Shown here one piece after another: positions 26,161-37,745 of a stretch of 64,000 bases of DNA. Source of the DNA: Anas platyrhynchos (Eukaryota > Chordata > Aves > Anseriformes > Anatidae); NCBI RefSeq assembly GCF_047663525.1, contig NC_092594.1, positions 37,142,001 through 37,206,000 of the forward strand, read 5' to 3'. Below the pieces are notes generated by a model. It was not told the DNA's origin and ran no database searches. It worked only from the letters and a program-made list of their open reading frames with translations. The translations under genes were made by a program, and so were the position numbers. How positions within the stretch are numbered: position 1 is the stretch's first letter; every line of letters starts with the position of its first letter.

Positions 26161-28439
26161 GAGCTCCATCCTAGAGTTAATCCAGCAGTTAATGTGTCAG
26201 CAATACGTAACACATTCTTCCCAAAGTAGCCCACAAATATGAAATAATTACTCACTGCATGTCTTCTGTAGGGCAGAGAAATATTACTGCTGTCTTTCAG
26301 CTGGGAAATTAGAGCAGGGACTGTGGAGTCTATAGGAGGACTACCAGTCTACAAACTCTCTGTTCCTCCCATTACCCAAATATTACCCTTCATAATAGCT
26401 ACCAGGTACCATGGGATGGGACTGATCTTGGGGGTACGGTGCAATAACATCTCTAGGTTATAGAAACAGCTACTCCTGGTGGGTAATGGGACATCAAAGT
26501 GTTTTATCAGTTGCCTTAATCTGAAACAAATGCAGAATGCCTTCTTTTCAGGAGGACAGAGAAAGAGAGAGAGAGAGGGAGAGAGAGAAATTCCTCTTCT
26601 CTGCCCAAATTCCCCAGACTTTCTGAGCAGTTCTAGCCATGCCCCTGTCTGAACACATGCCCCAGCCACCGTGCCTGCTTCCAAGCGAGGGAACTCACCT
26701 TGGAGCTCATCGCTGTCACCATCTGCTATCTGGAAACACTGCCACAAGAGCTGGCCATGCAATAGCAGCCTCCTCACAGGTCTGAGGGAGAGACACAAAT
26801 GTTCACGTGGTGCAGGAGCTAGTGATGGCAGCTTTTGGAACCCACATAGAAAATATTAGTGTAACAGCATGACGGGAATGGAAAACAAAAGAGGAAAAGC
26901 AGAGCAAAACAGAGACACAATTTTGGAACACAAAATTCAGTAAATATGGAGATGTTGTAGTCAATGATGTTATTATTAGCAGCATGCAGACTTGTGACCA
27001 TCCAGGAGTGAACCGGGCAGGCTCCCATGAAAAGCACCATTATGAATACCATGAAAAGTGGGGCAGATCAGTGCCTACAGTTAAGCTCGCCTGACACTTC
27101 CCATTGTATAAATCTGATTCCAGTTGCCCATATCTTAGCCAGCCTCTATCCACTGGAGATGAAATGTCCCATGATAACTGTCTGCCTCAAGCTGGTTTAT
27201 CTTGCAGAAGTTCAGAAAAAAGAAAAAAAAAAAAAAAAGAGAAGATTCACATCTTCCTTAAAACAAGCATAAAGCAAAAAGAATTTGGTTTACCCACATT
27301 AAAACAAATCTCATAGCCGTCACATTGAAGAGACCCTGCTTCAGTGTGGTTTAGACATAGAATTTGGCCACAGGGTTTTCACTGCTGTTGGGAGTGAACC
27401 TTTGACTCTTCCCACAAAATCTGTCTGGATTTGGTCAAGTTAAAAAATAAAAAATAAAAATAAAAGAAACATAACCTCACTAGAGATCTTAGAGTTTGGC
27501 AACTACATCCTCCAAAGACTCTGTCTTCTCTCTACAGCTCCCAGCAGCCAGGCAGCTGAGCAACTCACAGCAAGCAAGCAAAAAGCAGCCCACAGCTGTG
27601 GCACTTGAGCAGGACTTCTCCTGCTCAGGAACACGGGTCCTTCTGTGCCCTCAGGTCTTTGCCCACTACATCCCAACAGCAGAGACCAGGAAAACATAAC
27701 TCTGGAGCAGAGACAGGAGTCAAACCTGGCAGTGAGGAGGCAAACGCAGGAACCTGGAGCAAGGAGGCAAGGCTTAGGGGTGAGGACTGGGTGAGAAGGG
27801 GATTTTAAAGTGGGAGAATTTTCAAGCTGCAGACACTGGGACATGAGCACTGTGTGTGTGTGTGTTCATGTGGGCTTCAGAAACAATCACACCCTGTTGG
27901 CCACAGGGCAGACGATGGGCTGTTGTCTCTAGGTTTGTACTGCTTTTGTTGCAGAGGTTGGAACCACTCCATTAGAGAGTCCATTCGCATGTACGACAGA
28001 GACAAATTAAGGCGACGAGAATAGCCCTACATCAGGCCTCTTCTAGCTTCGTCATACTTGGATTGGCACATCAGCACTTCCCTCGTGTCACTTGGGGTGC
28101 ATTCATCTACTCGGGTACAGCGAGCTCCGTGCCCCTCTGGGCTCAGGGAACCACAGGGCCTTGTCCAGCAGAGCCCACCTGGAACAAGCCTGGTGGTGGG
28201 ATGGGGTTAGGCAGGAGATGTTGATAGCTGGAAGGAGATGGATGCTGAAAGGCTTTGCAAAAACACCAAGAGGCTACCTGGACATGGCAGGTGTAGGAGG
28301 AGGGTCCTGGACCCTTGGGGGTCCCCTCTGCCCCCAAGGCCAGCTGTTTGGGGAGCACATCTGGCTGCACACTACAGCTGCACAAGGTTGGTCTCCGGGT
28401 TTCCTTTGTGATCTGGACCAGCATGGCTTTTACAGTCCT
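26161..28439. other. Intergenic sequence, no gene recognised
   Basis: Contains the (GA)n array, A-rich tracts at about 27,217-27,243 and 27,447-27,470, and a short (GT)n at 27,851-27,864. No exon recognised. Confidence 0.6.
26556..26590 (+). repeat. (GA)n microsatellite
   Basis: Imperfect GA dinucleotide array with one GGG interruption. Confidence 0.9.
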
Positions 28440-28740
28440 ATAAGGGTGCTTTTATGAGATTCACCCCTTGCAATGTGAAGGTTTTTATTAGAAACACGCC
28501 TTCCTCTCTGTCATTTATGATAAATAATGTTTATTGATGTTCACTTCCTTCAGTGGAATAAAGTGTCAAACAGCACGTCGGTATTTGCCAATTTTCTTTT
28601 CACATTTCATGTTATGTGCTTTTTATGTTACATGCCTGATTAAAAATTTAAACATTGTCACCGTCAGTGCTAAAATACGTTGCCAGAGCATCTCTAATTA
28701 TGCTTCCTTGTCTGCTCTGAGCGGGGACTGACATTTCTGG
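28440..28740. promoter_or_regulatory. Candidate regulatory element, AT-rich unique block
   Basis: Contains tcatttatgataaataatg, tttattgatgttcac, agcacgtcggtatttgcc and gattaaaaatttaaac. Repeat-free; candidate conserved noncoding element. Confidence 0.25.
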
Positions 28741-31164
28741 GTCAAGATCTGGTTGTTGATATGCAGCACAGGAAGTATCCAATAGCCACTTGCTGAAAAA
28801 TAGCTCCTTCTCTCTCGCACAATTATGGTACACAATGCAGAGCAGGTACCCGGGGGAGACTGCTCATGCCATGGTAATTCCTGGCTCAAGAGGCCTCATC
28901 CACTTTCTGCACATCATTTTGGTTTGCAGTTGATTAACCCAAAATAAAAACAGAGCTGACAGAGTGTTAGAGAGCGAACTCCCCTTGCGGAGCTGTGCTT
29001 GCACAGGAGGCGGGCAGGGGTCCCAGCCTGCTCCCACTAAGCCACAGCCTCAGCCTAGATCCCACAGCACTTGGAAAGATGAAAACCTGAGCTTCATCTC
29101 AGCCCCCAGCGTTATTCATCCTCCTGGACATGCTGGGTGTGTGCTCAGGCTCCCCGCAGCAGGAGACGCCGGGGGTACCCATTTTAGACAGGCCTTGGGA
29201 AGCCTTATCCCCTTTTGGAGGAATGTGTTCATGCACCTTACAGGGGCAAGCCCAGTTCCTTCAGCAAGTCTTCCCATTCATTTCTCCAAGAGAAAGTGAA
29301 AACAGAAAGCTGCCTTCGGGTTTTTCTTCCTCTGTAGACATATCCAGACTGACAGACCCACTACCACCTGGTGAGCAAGCATTTAGGAACAAGCTTTTCA
29401 GCCCAAGTTTCATAAGCATGCACACGTGTTGAATGTTATACTTTTGCCAGTTTGATTTTCAAGTCCTTTTTCTAAAATATGCAGGAAGCCAGGCTGGCCT
29501 GCAAAGATCCACCTGAGTATGCTAAGCGGTGGAGCTGGGCATCTAACAACACAACTGACCTCCAGGAGGAGCCTTTGTACATATAAAAATGCCAACAGTG
29601 ATATATGCTGTTGGAAATATGGCTATTAAAGAAAAAAACCTACAATATTTGCTACATTTGTTTGCAATGGTAGCACGCAAAGTGCAGTTAAAACTGGCCA
29701 CTTTTTCCAAAGGAGCCGACATTCAGAAAACTCGGCTGCTCTCCTTGGGAGCTGATGGTTGATGAACAGTTATGAAATCCAACCATAATTTACTGTCAAT
29801 GCTCAAATTAGTTAAAAGGTGGTATTATTAATGGCTCAATGTTTCACCAGTACTTTAGAAAGTGTCCTTATTTGACCCATGAAATGCCCATTGTGTGAAG
29901 ACTGATATGTTCCAAGATATTGAAAAAGACCTTCCCTGTTGTTGCCAGAATTTTCCTGCATTTGTATTTGCTGTCAGAAAGTATTACTATTTTCCCTTTC
30001 AAAAAAGGAAGAGAATGTGCAAAATCTGAAATGAGGCTAATTAGGTGTCAAAGCAAAAATTTTAAGTATCTGTTGAAATTCTAGGGGCTTTACTCAAATT
30101 CCCAACATTTTCTGAAAACATCAGAATTATTTTTGTATATAACTTCCTTAATTTGTACCTGCTAGCTATGTGGCCCTGTATGCGGCTAAAGGAAATTTGC
30201 AAACAGTTGTGAGATCAACTACAGCTGTTGGATTTATCTCTCCTGAAGCTGCTTTAAGCACTAAAAGTAACAATACCAACAAAACAGAGTCAAATTTGTG
30301 ACTTGCAGTATCAGAAGTATCTGTTTTGCTAGCCTTTTCCCTTTAAGCATGATGAATTATTATATGTAATGTTTCTTGTTTCCAGTTTCCAACTTGCCAA
30401 AGAACATGTTGGCTTTTGGGACATAAACGACACATCCATCTTATACAGAGGAAAATGCAACCTGCCACTGTGCTGCGGTATTTGGATAGCTGCACATTTT
30501 GTTTAAATTTTTAACCAAACTTCACATATTTTCCAGTAAGCAATCACACTAGCTAAAGAAATGCATCCTTTCTGCATCCAATTACTATTTAATTTGCAGG
30601 ATTTTGCTGGATTGGGATTTGGTCTTTTGTGAGTGGCATCCTGCCTAATGATTACTGGGTATTAACCATGTATCAGTGATCACTGACATGCCTGAACGTA
30701 AGGCTCAAACACGGGGTTAGAATCATAAACAATTATCAACCTCCTGGGTTTTTGTGTACAATTCATAATTTACAGTGTTCCTTCCCAAAAGAGAGGGGTG
30801 GTTTTGCCATCTGGATACAGAAGGGGAGGTGGGACAAGGAGGACTCGCTGCAAGGAGTGCCTGCCCAGCAGCACAAGGACAGGTTGGATCCCAAAAAAAG
30901 TCATGGATAGTCTCAGAGCAGACCTGAGCACAGTGCTGATGCCCCGTCAAGGCTGCTAGGGATGCTCATGAAGGCCAGAAGTCTCTCTCTGTTCCCCACA
31001 GCAGAACTTTCCTCAAGGAGAGCAGCTCACATCACATCGCATGGCCAACGGGAGCCACGCGCCGTCTGTCTCCGCGGCATCAGGCTGAAGGCATTTGTGG
31101 AAATCATGTCCGAGACCCTGAGATCCAGCTCTGAGCTCAGAAACCTGTTATCGCTAATGAGGAG
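28741..31164. other. Intergenic sequence; long repeat-free part 29.6-30.7 kb
   Basis: No exon seen. About 29,600-30,720 has no simple repeats, low frame content and many homeodomain-type words (ccaaccataatttac; gaggctaattagg; gtttaaatttttaacc), so it may contain conserved elements. Confidence 0.4.
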
Positions 31165-31660
31165 GGGAGTCATTTTGCGGTAGCTGTAATAAACATTTGT
31201 TCAAACAAAAAGAAAAGTGAGATTAGAAAACACGCAATATGTCCCGGCATTAATGGAAAACCTATTTGTGCCATCTATTTTGGAAAAATTATTGAAGAAC
31301 AGTTCATCCATGTGAAAATATTAGCACTGTAATTCTGTCAAGGTCAGTGAGACCTAGAGATTTGCTGAGAAATCACCTTCATTTCACCAGGTAAATAAAG
31401 AACTCGTTTTTCAAAGGAGCCTATTGAAGAAGGCACTCCATAGCAACAGTTAAATTATGAATACAGCACATATGTTCCATATCATATCATTTACAGCACA
31501 CTTTAGCATAGACATAATGCTTGGTAACAAACTACAATACCATTCACAAAATGCATTTAAATAGCATAATTTAGTTCATTAAATTCAGTCATTTACAGTA
31601 AATCAAAATTATCACAGGAATTGAAGAGAGTACACAGTTGTTTGTTTGAATAGTTAAGCT
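31165..31660. promoter_or_regulatory. Candidate regulatory element with a forkhead/SOX-like palindrome
   Basis: Unique AT-rich block. TTTGTT-CA-AACAAA at 31,196-31,209 is a perfect inverted repeat of forkhead- or SOX-like half-sites. Further on come cggcattaatgg and aatagcataatttagttc. Function is inferred from texture only. Confidence 0.3.
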
Positions 31661-33936
31661 AGGGAAGTCAATTCCTTTTTGAAGGTCAAGGACACAGTTG
31701 TTTCCATTTTCTGTTGTAAAAAAGATACAGCCTGTGTCATAAGATAATTTAGTATCATCTGAATGTGATCAACTCCCTTCCCCTGCTTGTTCTGTGTTAT
31801 ATAACTGGCACACCTAAAATATATCTCAGTCAAGAAAACGCTTTACATATAACGTTATCAAATTAGACTTCTTTTTCTTTTACGGACTGGATGGATGTGA
31901 TTCTGGCTTTTTAAAAGGATTTAGTCTTGCAAATCTGCAGCCTATTACTTGGGAGCAAAGATGTATGTTTTCCCCTGCTCCAGCCATCAATTGCTTGGCC
32001 TGTGGAAATATTATTATAAAAGAAAAGTGGATTTTTTGGAGCCTTTCTAGGAGAGATATTCTGGCTTTTGCCTTTGGAAGAGCAGTGTGTGTCTGTGGGT
32101 GGTGCAGAAATGGTTTTGCAGTGTAGACTGAGGGTCTGGCCCTGCAGCAGGGATGGAGATGAGGGCAGGGACAGCACTTGGCCCTCAAAGCCAGGGAGAG
32201 CTGTGAGCATCCCACAGTCTCACATCACATGCACAGACAATCTTGTTCAAACACCAGCACCGCTTTCAGAGAAATTCAAAAACTAATTTTAAAATGGCCA
32301 GAAAAAACTCAGGCCACTTGTTGAGTCGTTCCCCACACTTAAAAACCACGGATTCTCACTCCACGTTTGCCTGGCTGCTTCTGCTCACTGTCGTCTTGCC
32401 TGATGTGTACAGATTGAAAAGACCATGGTGAAATTTCTGTTGTTCTTGATAAAACTTCTGGTTTATCATCAAGTTATCATCAAGAAGCTTGGCTTCTTTT
32501 CCCTGAGGATGATGTGCAGGCAGCACTGGTCCCTCTCCATGCCTGAGTTGCCCTCCTGGGCACAGGGCTCTGAGGGAGGCCTGGGGTTCACACCGTAGCA
32601 CCCTGCCAGCCCAGCCACCAGTTGTCTTGGAGGCAGGAACTTCTTCATTGCCCCCAAATTTTTGCTTGGAGAAACCAAGCCACTGGGTGAGCAGTGCAGC
32701 AGCTGTTCCCCATTTTATAGATGGGGAAACTGAGGCACGAGGAAAACCTTCATCCTGGAGAGATGTAGCCCAGGGAGAATCCAGCTTCCACAAACTGGTC
32801 TGGAAATTGCACACAATCATTAACTCATCCTTGAAAAATTTTCGTGATAGATTGCAACTATTCTGTCTGTCATCTCCAGAGCCTGCCCCTCGCAGGAATT
32901 ATAACTCCGTACCTGTGGGCTGCCACCACAGGACAGCAGGGGGATACATCACGCCTGCTGCCAGGCGAGCCCTGACACAGACGTGTGTGATTGCTGGTAC
33001 TGGGGCTTCTGCTCGTGCTTTAACACGACGACGTTAATTCGCCACCAAAGCTGCATTTAAGGCTTACGGGAAAGCAATGAGCTCAAGAGGAAAATTCCAG
33101 CCTCGGTTCGAGGTAATTATAAATCTTTTCCATTCAGACACTATATTAAGGCTGCTGCATTGGCCCAGAGTTTTATCTCCAATTTCCCACTTCTCTCCAT
33201 TGCACGGGCTCCAGCCAGCCTCCGAGCAGAGGGGTCAGGCTGGGCGCTGACAAAGGGCCCCATTCACAACCAGCAGCAGCCCCTTCGCTGCGTCCCCCGG
33301 CACCCCAGAAGCAGCAGGGCAGTGACAGGAGACTCCCGCACGTCAGACAAACTCCAGGCCTCCCCTGCAGCCACCGCTTCCTGAAAACATCATATCTGCA
33401 TTGCCAGGCACTGTTCAGGCTCCTGCATGGACCTGCAATGCTTCTCTTGCTGTGCTTGGAGGCTGCAGGCAAAAGACACCGTGAGCCACCTGCCCTTGCT
33501 GAGGTGTTAGGCTCTATGAATGAGGCTGTTCTTCCTTCCAGGGAAGCATCTCAGATGAAGCTAAAGGCGTCTGAGCTACCTCACCATTATTTCTTGGTCT
33601 GCACCGTCAGCTCAGGTGGGATGTTGATGTACTTGGGAGGTGAACACAAGAACCGCTTGTGCCTGGCACTCAGGAATATTACAGCCTGGTGGCTGGGGAG
33701 GCCTTGGGGGCAAGCAGCAGCTGGTGAAAGCCCCCATCGCCTAGCCCCTATAGCATATAGCAGCCCTTGCCCCTATAGCCTAGTCCATATAGTGTTGCCC
33801 CTTCAGAACCTTGTCTCTTCAGGGTTCCTCAGGTGAATGTCAGCCTGGGGGTGCCAATGATCACAGCACTCGATGCCAAGATCAGCAGCAGCACGAGCAG
33901 ACCAAGGGCTGGTGCCCGCTGCAAAGGCCGTAGAGT
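31661..33936. other. Intergenic sequence, no gene recognised
   Basis: Holds the MIR-like fragment at 32,700. A unique block at about 33,050-33,165 (ggtaattataaatctttt; actatattaaggctgc) looks conserved. Frames at 32,356-33,384 are explained by the old repeat and GC-richer sequence. Confidence 0.5.
32700..32752 (+). mobile_element. MIR-like fragment
   Basis: ccccattttatagatgggg followed by aaactgaggcacgagg is the characteristic core of MIR/CORE-SINE-type repeats. Flanks are too diverged to extend. It explains the long minus-strand frame crossing this place. Confidence 0.6.
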
Positions 33937-34140
33937 GGTTTGTGTTGGAGGGACCATTAAACCACCTGGTCCAACCCTCCTGCCCTGGGCAGGGCATCTT
34001 TCACTAGCTTGGATTACCCAAAGCCCAATCCAAGTCAGCTTTGAGCACTTCCAGTGCTGGGGCACCCACGGCTTCTCTGAGCAACCAGTTCTGGCTTCTC
34101 TCCACCTTCACCATGAAAAATTTCTCCCTTATCTCCAGAT
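33937..34140 (-). mobile_element. CR1 LINE fragment, antisense
   Basis: Shows the standard reverse-complement CR1 3' region: ggtccaaccctcctgccc, gggcagggcatctttcact, cccaaagcccaatccaa, cacttccagtgctggggc, then cttctctgagcaacc and aaaaatttctcccttatct. Clearly diverged from young copies. The frames crossing it are not genes. Confidence 0.85.
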
Positions 34141-35869
34141 GGTCAAAGCCAGCCCACCAAATTCGAGACACCAAAGTCAGGTTCCCAATACTGATTTCTT
34201 CCCGTTGGTGTTCCTCTTTCTCTCCACTGAGCAGACAGAAACCCCAGAGCAGCTGGAGAGGAGCCTGATGATGGGTACATGGGGAACAAGACCAACATGG
34301 TCAAGGAGCATGGCCACTCACAGCAGTGTCCCCACCAAAATCTGGGGACAAGTGTGTCCACCAGCCCCCCAAGTCATACCCCATGGCACGGGCCAGCTCG
34401 AGGCCCACGTGGCATGGCCAGCCCTGCTCTGCCGTCGGCCAGCCAGCCCCAGGGAAATGTTCCAGGTGGCAATAAACCTGTTGAAGGAATAAATTAGCTG
34501 CACGGCAAGGTTATGCTTGGGGAACGTCTCCGCTAAGGCATAGGTAGCCGCAGTACCTGGTGATTAGGTTTATATTGCAATGTGGCTTTTAAGGCTCACT
34601 GTGCTGAATAAAAATTTAGGCAATTAGCGATCTTATTTCTTAGGAAGAACTGCTTGCTATCGTATATTAATACAGATTTTGCTCAATTAAAATTGTTCGC
34701 AGTCAGCAAAAACAATTTCTGCACTGTAATGAAATAATGAAATAATTATATGCAAGGGAGGACTTCTGATCTTTTTAATTATTCTATTCTTCATTTTTAA
34801 AAGGGCTATTTGAAAACGCACTCTTATAATTGATTGCTATAAATCAGTCAGAAGCATTCTAAGGATCATAAATATTCTAACTTTTAAAAGACAAAGAAAT
34901 GCTAAATATTCAATGAAATCCTTCAATATTCAGAAAATTTAATCTAGGGTAAAAGGATAGACTGCTCTTTTGAAAATAAAAAGTAAATTTGTTGTCCTGT
35001 GAAAAATGAAATATCTTGAATGTCAGTAACAGAAATGGAATTAACAAGAGATCTTTTTATTGTTTTTTAAGGTCATTAGGCTGTGAATTCTATAATTATG
35101 GAAATTGTCAGTCCAGTTCTGTGCAGTGTTTGCTCCCATCCATAAGGTATTGGAATGTTCAATCAGTCTCTCTCGTGGGAAAGTTAGGTCATAACTGTAA
35201 GTGTACCAGCAAAATTGAATTAAGCAAAGAGATTTCATTAGTATTTATAGCCAGAAGGCATCTGTAAAAGTACAGGGCAAAGAAGTTATGTGGAAGTCAA
35301 AGGAGAAAAAAAAATGGGTTTCTGGTGACAAAGGCGAATCTGAAAGAGATATAAGTGTATAATGAATAAGAGCTATTGAGCGCTGCTCCAAAGAGGGAGT
35401 TGCAAAGATGTCAAATATTGATTTTCTTGTGTATGCCTTTGGACTACATATGTAATTGTTTGGATTTGCTGTCTTCATGATACAACAATATTTGTTGTTG
35501 AAGGTTAAAAAGCAGAGTGTGAAACAACCCAAAAAGTCTGAAACGTGTTGGAGAATTATAATAATTCTGCAAGGAGGATTTCATGAGCAGCAGTCTGTAC
35601 TTTCGAGCAAATAAACATTTTTATGACAGGCAAAAGCATTCGGCTATTGAGAGTATTGCTCCTGGTATTGCAGAAGCACACATCCTATGCAATGCCATTG
35701 AACCATACTGCATTTATTGACTGAAAATATACAATTTGCTTCTAATGAGTTTCTCCAACTTTTTATCCGTGGATATATTCTGTGATTGAGTATGTATGTG
35801 CAAAGTGCTGTGTATGTTGTTGTCTGTGCTCTTTGTATGTGCACACTATAGATAAATATATCCTCATAT
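34141..35869. other. Intergenic; AT-rich repeat-free block from 34.5 kb
   Basis: After GC-richer sequence to about 34,480, the stretch 34,490-35,270 is AT-rich, free of simple repeats and full of ATTA/TAAT words (tatattaatacag; ctcaattaaaattg; gtaatgaaataatg). Candidate conserved region. No exon seen. Confidence 0.4.
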
Positions 35870-36080
35870 GTGAGTTATTTATATATGAATGCCAGAGCCT
35901 CTCAGGGTATTAATGCAGAACAGAGAATATATTTCCTGATGCCAATTAATGTCTTAATGAAGTAAGTGTCTTGAAATATTTTAATTCCATAGAAGCGAGC
36001 ACACAAACCACCTTAATAATTATTCTCGTCTTTAAGAGTTACATAACGCTGACATGGCAGTTCTTTATTTTTCTACACAA
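35870..36080. promoter_or_regulatory. Candidate conserved regulatory element about 10.4 kb upstream of FOXD3
   Basis: Repeat-free block with ccaattaatgtcttaatg, attttaattcc and ccttaataattattctcg. Texture like known vertebrate conserved noncoding elements. Inference only. Confidence 0.35.
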
Positions 36081-37419
36081 AACACTATGTGAGTCCGGAG
36101 TGACACAGCACACATGACATTTCACATGTGGCCCCCGCGCTGGCGTGGAGGCAACAAGCCCTTTGCTGACACTGGTGGTGGCTTTGTCCCCGGCTGCAGC
36201 GGGACGGAGACTTCAGGAGCTCCAGAAGCAAAGGGTGTCCTCACAAAGCTGTAGATAACTCAGATGTCAGGGCCCTCTGAGGTTATTCAGTCTCTTTCTA
36301 GGCAGTCAGGCTGGGAGATGAGGTCTTCATTCTTGGAAGCACTGGACTCGGCAGATCCTAACAGAGCCTGACCATCAGTTCTTGAATGAAGAAATCTCAG
36401 GTGTTTGAAGGAAAGAAAGAAAAAAAAAAAAAGAAAGAAAGGAAAGAAAGAAAAAAAAAATGTAAATAAGAACACAAATGGGATCAAACTCCCCATGAAC
36501 CCTGGTCCAGCTGAAGGCAGTGTCACAGCTCCTGTTGCGCCCTGCATGTGCGCGTTCACCCAGTGCCTATGTGAGCTGGGAAGAAGCTTAACACTTGGGG
36601 AGCCCGAGAAAAGGCACTGTTACCATTCACTGGCCTCAATGGAAAGATCTCTTGGGGATGAAAAGCGCAGTCCTTATCTATACCTAATCCAGGGAGGCTG
36701 CTTGCTGGTCACTTCCTTGCTTCTGTCTTGTAAACGGCACCGCAGCGCTTCACCCGCAGCCGCAGTGGTAGCAGCAGCAACAACACTGAGTGCTGGCAGT
36801 GCGGGAGGTCGGGCACCCAGCCTGCACGCCCTCCCGTGCAGCAAGGAAGCACTATTATTCCTGCTCAGTGGAGAAAAAGGAGGTGTTTTGCCCTGGCTCC
36901 TCTCTGTCCGGTGCAGTTTTGCTCTGCCGTTCACACAGGTGCAGCTCTGTGCACATGTGGCTGTTGGTGAAATGGGATTAAAGCACCAGCAGATGAAATG
37001 ATTTACCCAGGGCTGTATGACAGGAAAGCCAAGGACTAGAAGTCAATAACTAATATCCAAATCTATATGGTTTTTTGTTTGTTTGTTTGTTTGTTTTCTA
37101 GGTTAAGCTACAGTATTTTTCCCTAAATTCAACGAATTCTTCATAAGAACACATCTTCACAACATTCACATCCTCCCTGGTATAACACCCGTCATAAATG
37201 AAGTGTGCATTTGCTGATCTTCACTAAAAATACTTAGTAATAAGGCACGTTTAACACCAACGGCTGTGGAAATAGGGCTGCCAAGCCTGTTACACTGGGA
37301 AGCTGCCTGATTTTGCTCAGAGCCCCTGCAAGTGCCTGGCTGCGTTTCCCCAGCCCTGCAGCCCGCTGAAGGGGCTGGGAGTTTTTGGAGCCCTGCTGTC
37401 AGAGTACAATGTTGCCTAA
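36081..37419. other. Intergenic; purine tract and (GTTT)n
   Basis: Contains the purine tract at 36,408, a (GTTT)n array at about 37,075-37,095, and (GCAGCA)-type triplets near 36,770. Frames are chance. Confidence 0.6.
36408..36461 (+). repeat. AAAG-type purine tract
   Basis: About 54 bp of A and G only, as aaag and aagg units around an A14 run. Confidence 0.9.
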
Positions 37420-37745
37420 GCAAGCATTAAGAGATTATGGTAATAATAGGCATGCTTACTCCAAATAAAAGGTTTCATTAATCAAGCCATATTGAGATAA
37501 ACCTGTCAGTGGACAGAGGAAACTAGAAATCAAACGCTGTGAAAGTTCTGACAGATTGTTAAATAGAAACCCTTTAAAACTGAATTTAATTTACTGTGAT
37601 ATTACAGATATTTATGCATCAATAGGCAAGTGCAGATTGAGTTCGGAGGTCAGCTGTGGTGCTTGAAAAATAAACGCGCAGAATGAAACAAAAGGTGACA
37701 GTTACCTTTGTCGGAAATTATGGTTTATTAAACTAAATATGAAGC
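37420..37745. promoter_or_regulatory. Candidate conserved regulatory element about 8.8 kb upstream of FOXD3
   Basis: Repeat-free, AT-rich, motif-dense sequence (gcattaagagattatgg; tttcattaatcaagcc; aatttactgtgatattacag) that ends with the SOX-like palindrome. Candidate enhancer by texture and position. Conservation untested. Confidence 0.35.
37688..37711. promoter_or_regulatory. 24-bp near-palindrome with head-to-head SOX-like half-sites
   Basis: Left arm ACAAAAGGTGAC and right arm GTTACCTTTGT are reverse complements except for one inserted A and one mismatch, around a single central base. The outer ACAAA/TTTGT parts resemble SOX sites facing each other. It lies at the right end of a repeat-free AT-rich block (37,420-37,745). 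Confidence 0.4.

Noticed and set aside
32356-32820. 154-codon minus-strand frame
   Set aside because: It crosses a MIR-like relic and GC-richer sequence; no domain, and typical of MIR antisense translation.
33833-34492. 219-codon + strand frame
   Set aside because: Most of it is a reverse-complement CR1 fragment; the peptide has no independent support.
36405-37001. 198-codon + strand frame starting in poly-Lys
   Set aside because: It begins in the AAAG purine tract and continues through unrelated sequence without a domain or splice context.
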